The translations under genes were made by a program, and so were the position numbers. A stretch of 64,000 nt of DNA from Sedimentibacter sp. MB35-C1. Its GTDB lineage: Bacteria; Bacillota; Clostridia; Tissierellales; Sedimentibacteraceae. Shown here in pieces: positions 63,137 to 64,000 of the stretch. The notes beneath the pieces were generated by a model. The model saw nothing but the letters and a program-made list of their open reading frames with translations, did no database searches and had not been told where the DNA came from. Every line of letters begins with the position of its first letter. Position 1 is the first letter of the stretch. Location: the NCBI RefSeq assembly GCF_030913635.1, contig NZ_CP133188.1:1054001-1118000 (forward strand), written 5' to 3'.

Positions 63137-64000
63137 ATGGAACAAGTTATGAATTTTGCAAACATTTTGAGCAATGAATTATGGAGTAAGTGGGTATTAA
63201 TTGCGTTGCTTGGTACGGGAATTGTAGTTACAATTGTAACTGGAGGAGTGCAAAAAAAATTAGGACTGGCTCTTTCTAGAACATTCAAAGCATTTATGGG
63301 AAAAGAACAAAAGGAAACTGATGAAAATGAAGGAAATATTTCTTCTATTCAGGCTCTTTCTACTGCTCTTGCTTCAACAGTAGGTGTTGGTAATATAGCA
63401 GGTGTAGGAACTGCGATTGCCGCAGGAGGACCCGGAGCGGTTTTCTGGATGTGGGTTTCTGCAATATTCGGCATGGCCTTAAAATATTCAGAAATCGTTC
63501 TTTCGGTAACATACAGAGAAAAAGGCAATGACGGCTTGTGGCGCGGTGGACCATCATATGTTTTTAAAAATGCTCTAAATGCAAAATGGGCAGGGGGAAT
63601 ATTTGCTGTATTTATGATTCTAGTATCACTTGTAAGCCTTAATATGATGCAAGTCAGTTCTGTAGCTAGTGCGATGAATTCTTCGTTTAATGTACCTACA
63701 ATGATAACAGGGTTGTTGCTTACTGTATTAACAGGATTAGTAATATTTGGAGGAATTAAAAGATTAGCCAAAGTTACATCGATTCTTGTGCCGGCTATGG
63801 CCCTTATTTATTGTATAGGAGGTATTATTGTTCTTGTGCTAAATATTAAAAGCATACCTGCCGCCTTTGTTCTTATAATTAAAGATGCATTTACTGGACA
63901 AGCAGCTGCAGGAGGAATCTTGGGCTCAACTATGATTATGGTTATTAGGTATGGAGTAGCCAGAGGGTTATTGTCTAATGAAGCTGGCTGTGGAACGGCT
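63137..64000 (+). CDS. AGCS family sodium:alanine/glycine symporter, 3' end outside window
   Basis: The first 288 residues show the AGCS pattern: ALSTALASTVGVGNIAGVGTAIAAGGPGAVFWMW (about 77-110), MALKYSEIVLSVTYREK, and SNEAGCGTA at the edge. It imports a small neutral amino acid with Na+. The ATG at 63137 follows GAGAGAGG. It shares its upstream palindrome with the M20/DUF3100 operon, which suggests a joint amino-acid uptake and release programme. Confidence 0.93.
   Translation, partial: MEQVMNFANILSNELWSKWVLIALLGTGIVVTIVTGGVQKKLGLALSRTFKAFMGKEQKETDENEGNISSIQALSTALASTVGVGNIAGVGTAIAAGGPGAVFWMWVSAIFGMALKYSEIVLSVTYREKGNDGLWRGGPSYVFKNALNAKWAGGIFAVFMILVSLVSLNMMQVSSVASAMNSSFNVPTMITGLLLTVLTGLVIFGGIKRLAKVTSILVPAMALIYCIGGIIVLVLNIKSIPAAFVLIIKDAFTGQAAAGGILGSTMIMVIRYGVARGLLSNEAGCGTA

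Noticed and set aside
1-64000. CRISPR arrays, tRNA or rRNA genes, intact insertion sequences, prophage
   Set aside because: I looked for regular spaced repeats, T-loop signatures such as GTTCRANYC in cloverleaf context, and transposase genes. None was found apart from the recombinase remnant at 43.7-44.3 kb.

Overview
The window looks like chromosome of a low-GC, spore-forming, amino-acid-fermenting anaerobe of the Clostridia/Tissierellia type. The grounds are AT-rich DNA with strong Gram-positive ribosome binding sites, a long Clostridium-type SRP RNA, GerMN and spore-type small proteins, a split gcvPA/gcvPB glycine cleavage system, several M20 amidohydrolases, serine dehydratases, and selenium use. 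The exact genus (for example Sedimentibacter-like) is inference.

Layout. 1-2.9 kb: end of a membrane protein, then dnaX-ybaB-recR. 3.1-15.7 kb: a molybdenum/selenium respiratory island. It holds mobA; a Tat-exported, tetrathionate-reductase-like molybdoenzyme whose catalytic position is an in-frame UGA (selenocysteine); a TorD-type chaperone; a four-cluster Fe-S subunit; tatA; a second Fe-S protein; a solute-binding protein; a histidine kinase; a sigma-54 activator; moeA; and mobB. A sigma-54 promoter lies directly before the molybdoenzyme, and paired TGTC-N5-GACA sites lie about 150-180 bp upstream of its start. Next is mnmH, which makes selenouridine in tRNA. 17-22 kb: housekeeping and small genes, including tdk, a DUF2508 protein, an acyltransferase, an HD hydrolase and a two-module lipoprotein, then the SRP RNA.

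22.8-35.8 kb: an unknown transporter with an M20 amidohydrolase, a second M20 enzyme, an ECF S component, GerMN and spore-type genes, S9 and M42 peptidases, an AEC transporter, a TrmH-type methylase, an Asn-rich protein and a flavodoxin. 35.9-43.6 kb: a glycine riboswitch controlling gcvT-gcvH-gcvPA-gcvPB-lpd, then guaA. 43.7-49.4 kb: an accessory region beginning at the 3' end of guaA. It holds a frameshifted serine recombinase remnant, a MerR-controlled methyltransferase/acetyltransferase pair, two gene fragments joined at a deletion, and a BlaR1/BlaI pair.

49.6-57.4 kb: a cluster with a CyuA-like Fe-S lyase, a TRAP transporter, an ornithine-cyclodeaminase-family enzyme, a fused L-serine dehydratase and a FadR-type regulator. 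It probably imports and deaminates an amino acid or derivative. 57.9-64 kb: a soluble cupin-PocR histidine kinase and an AraC-type response regulator, then an M20 amidohydrolase, a DUF3100-like membrane protein with a partner, and an AGCS symporter running off the window. The last two transcription units share an identical 19-bp palindromic element.

The most unusual system is the selenocysteine-containing TtrA-like reductase with its own binding-protein/kinase/sigma-54 control and cofactor genes.
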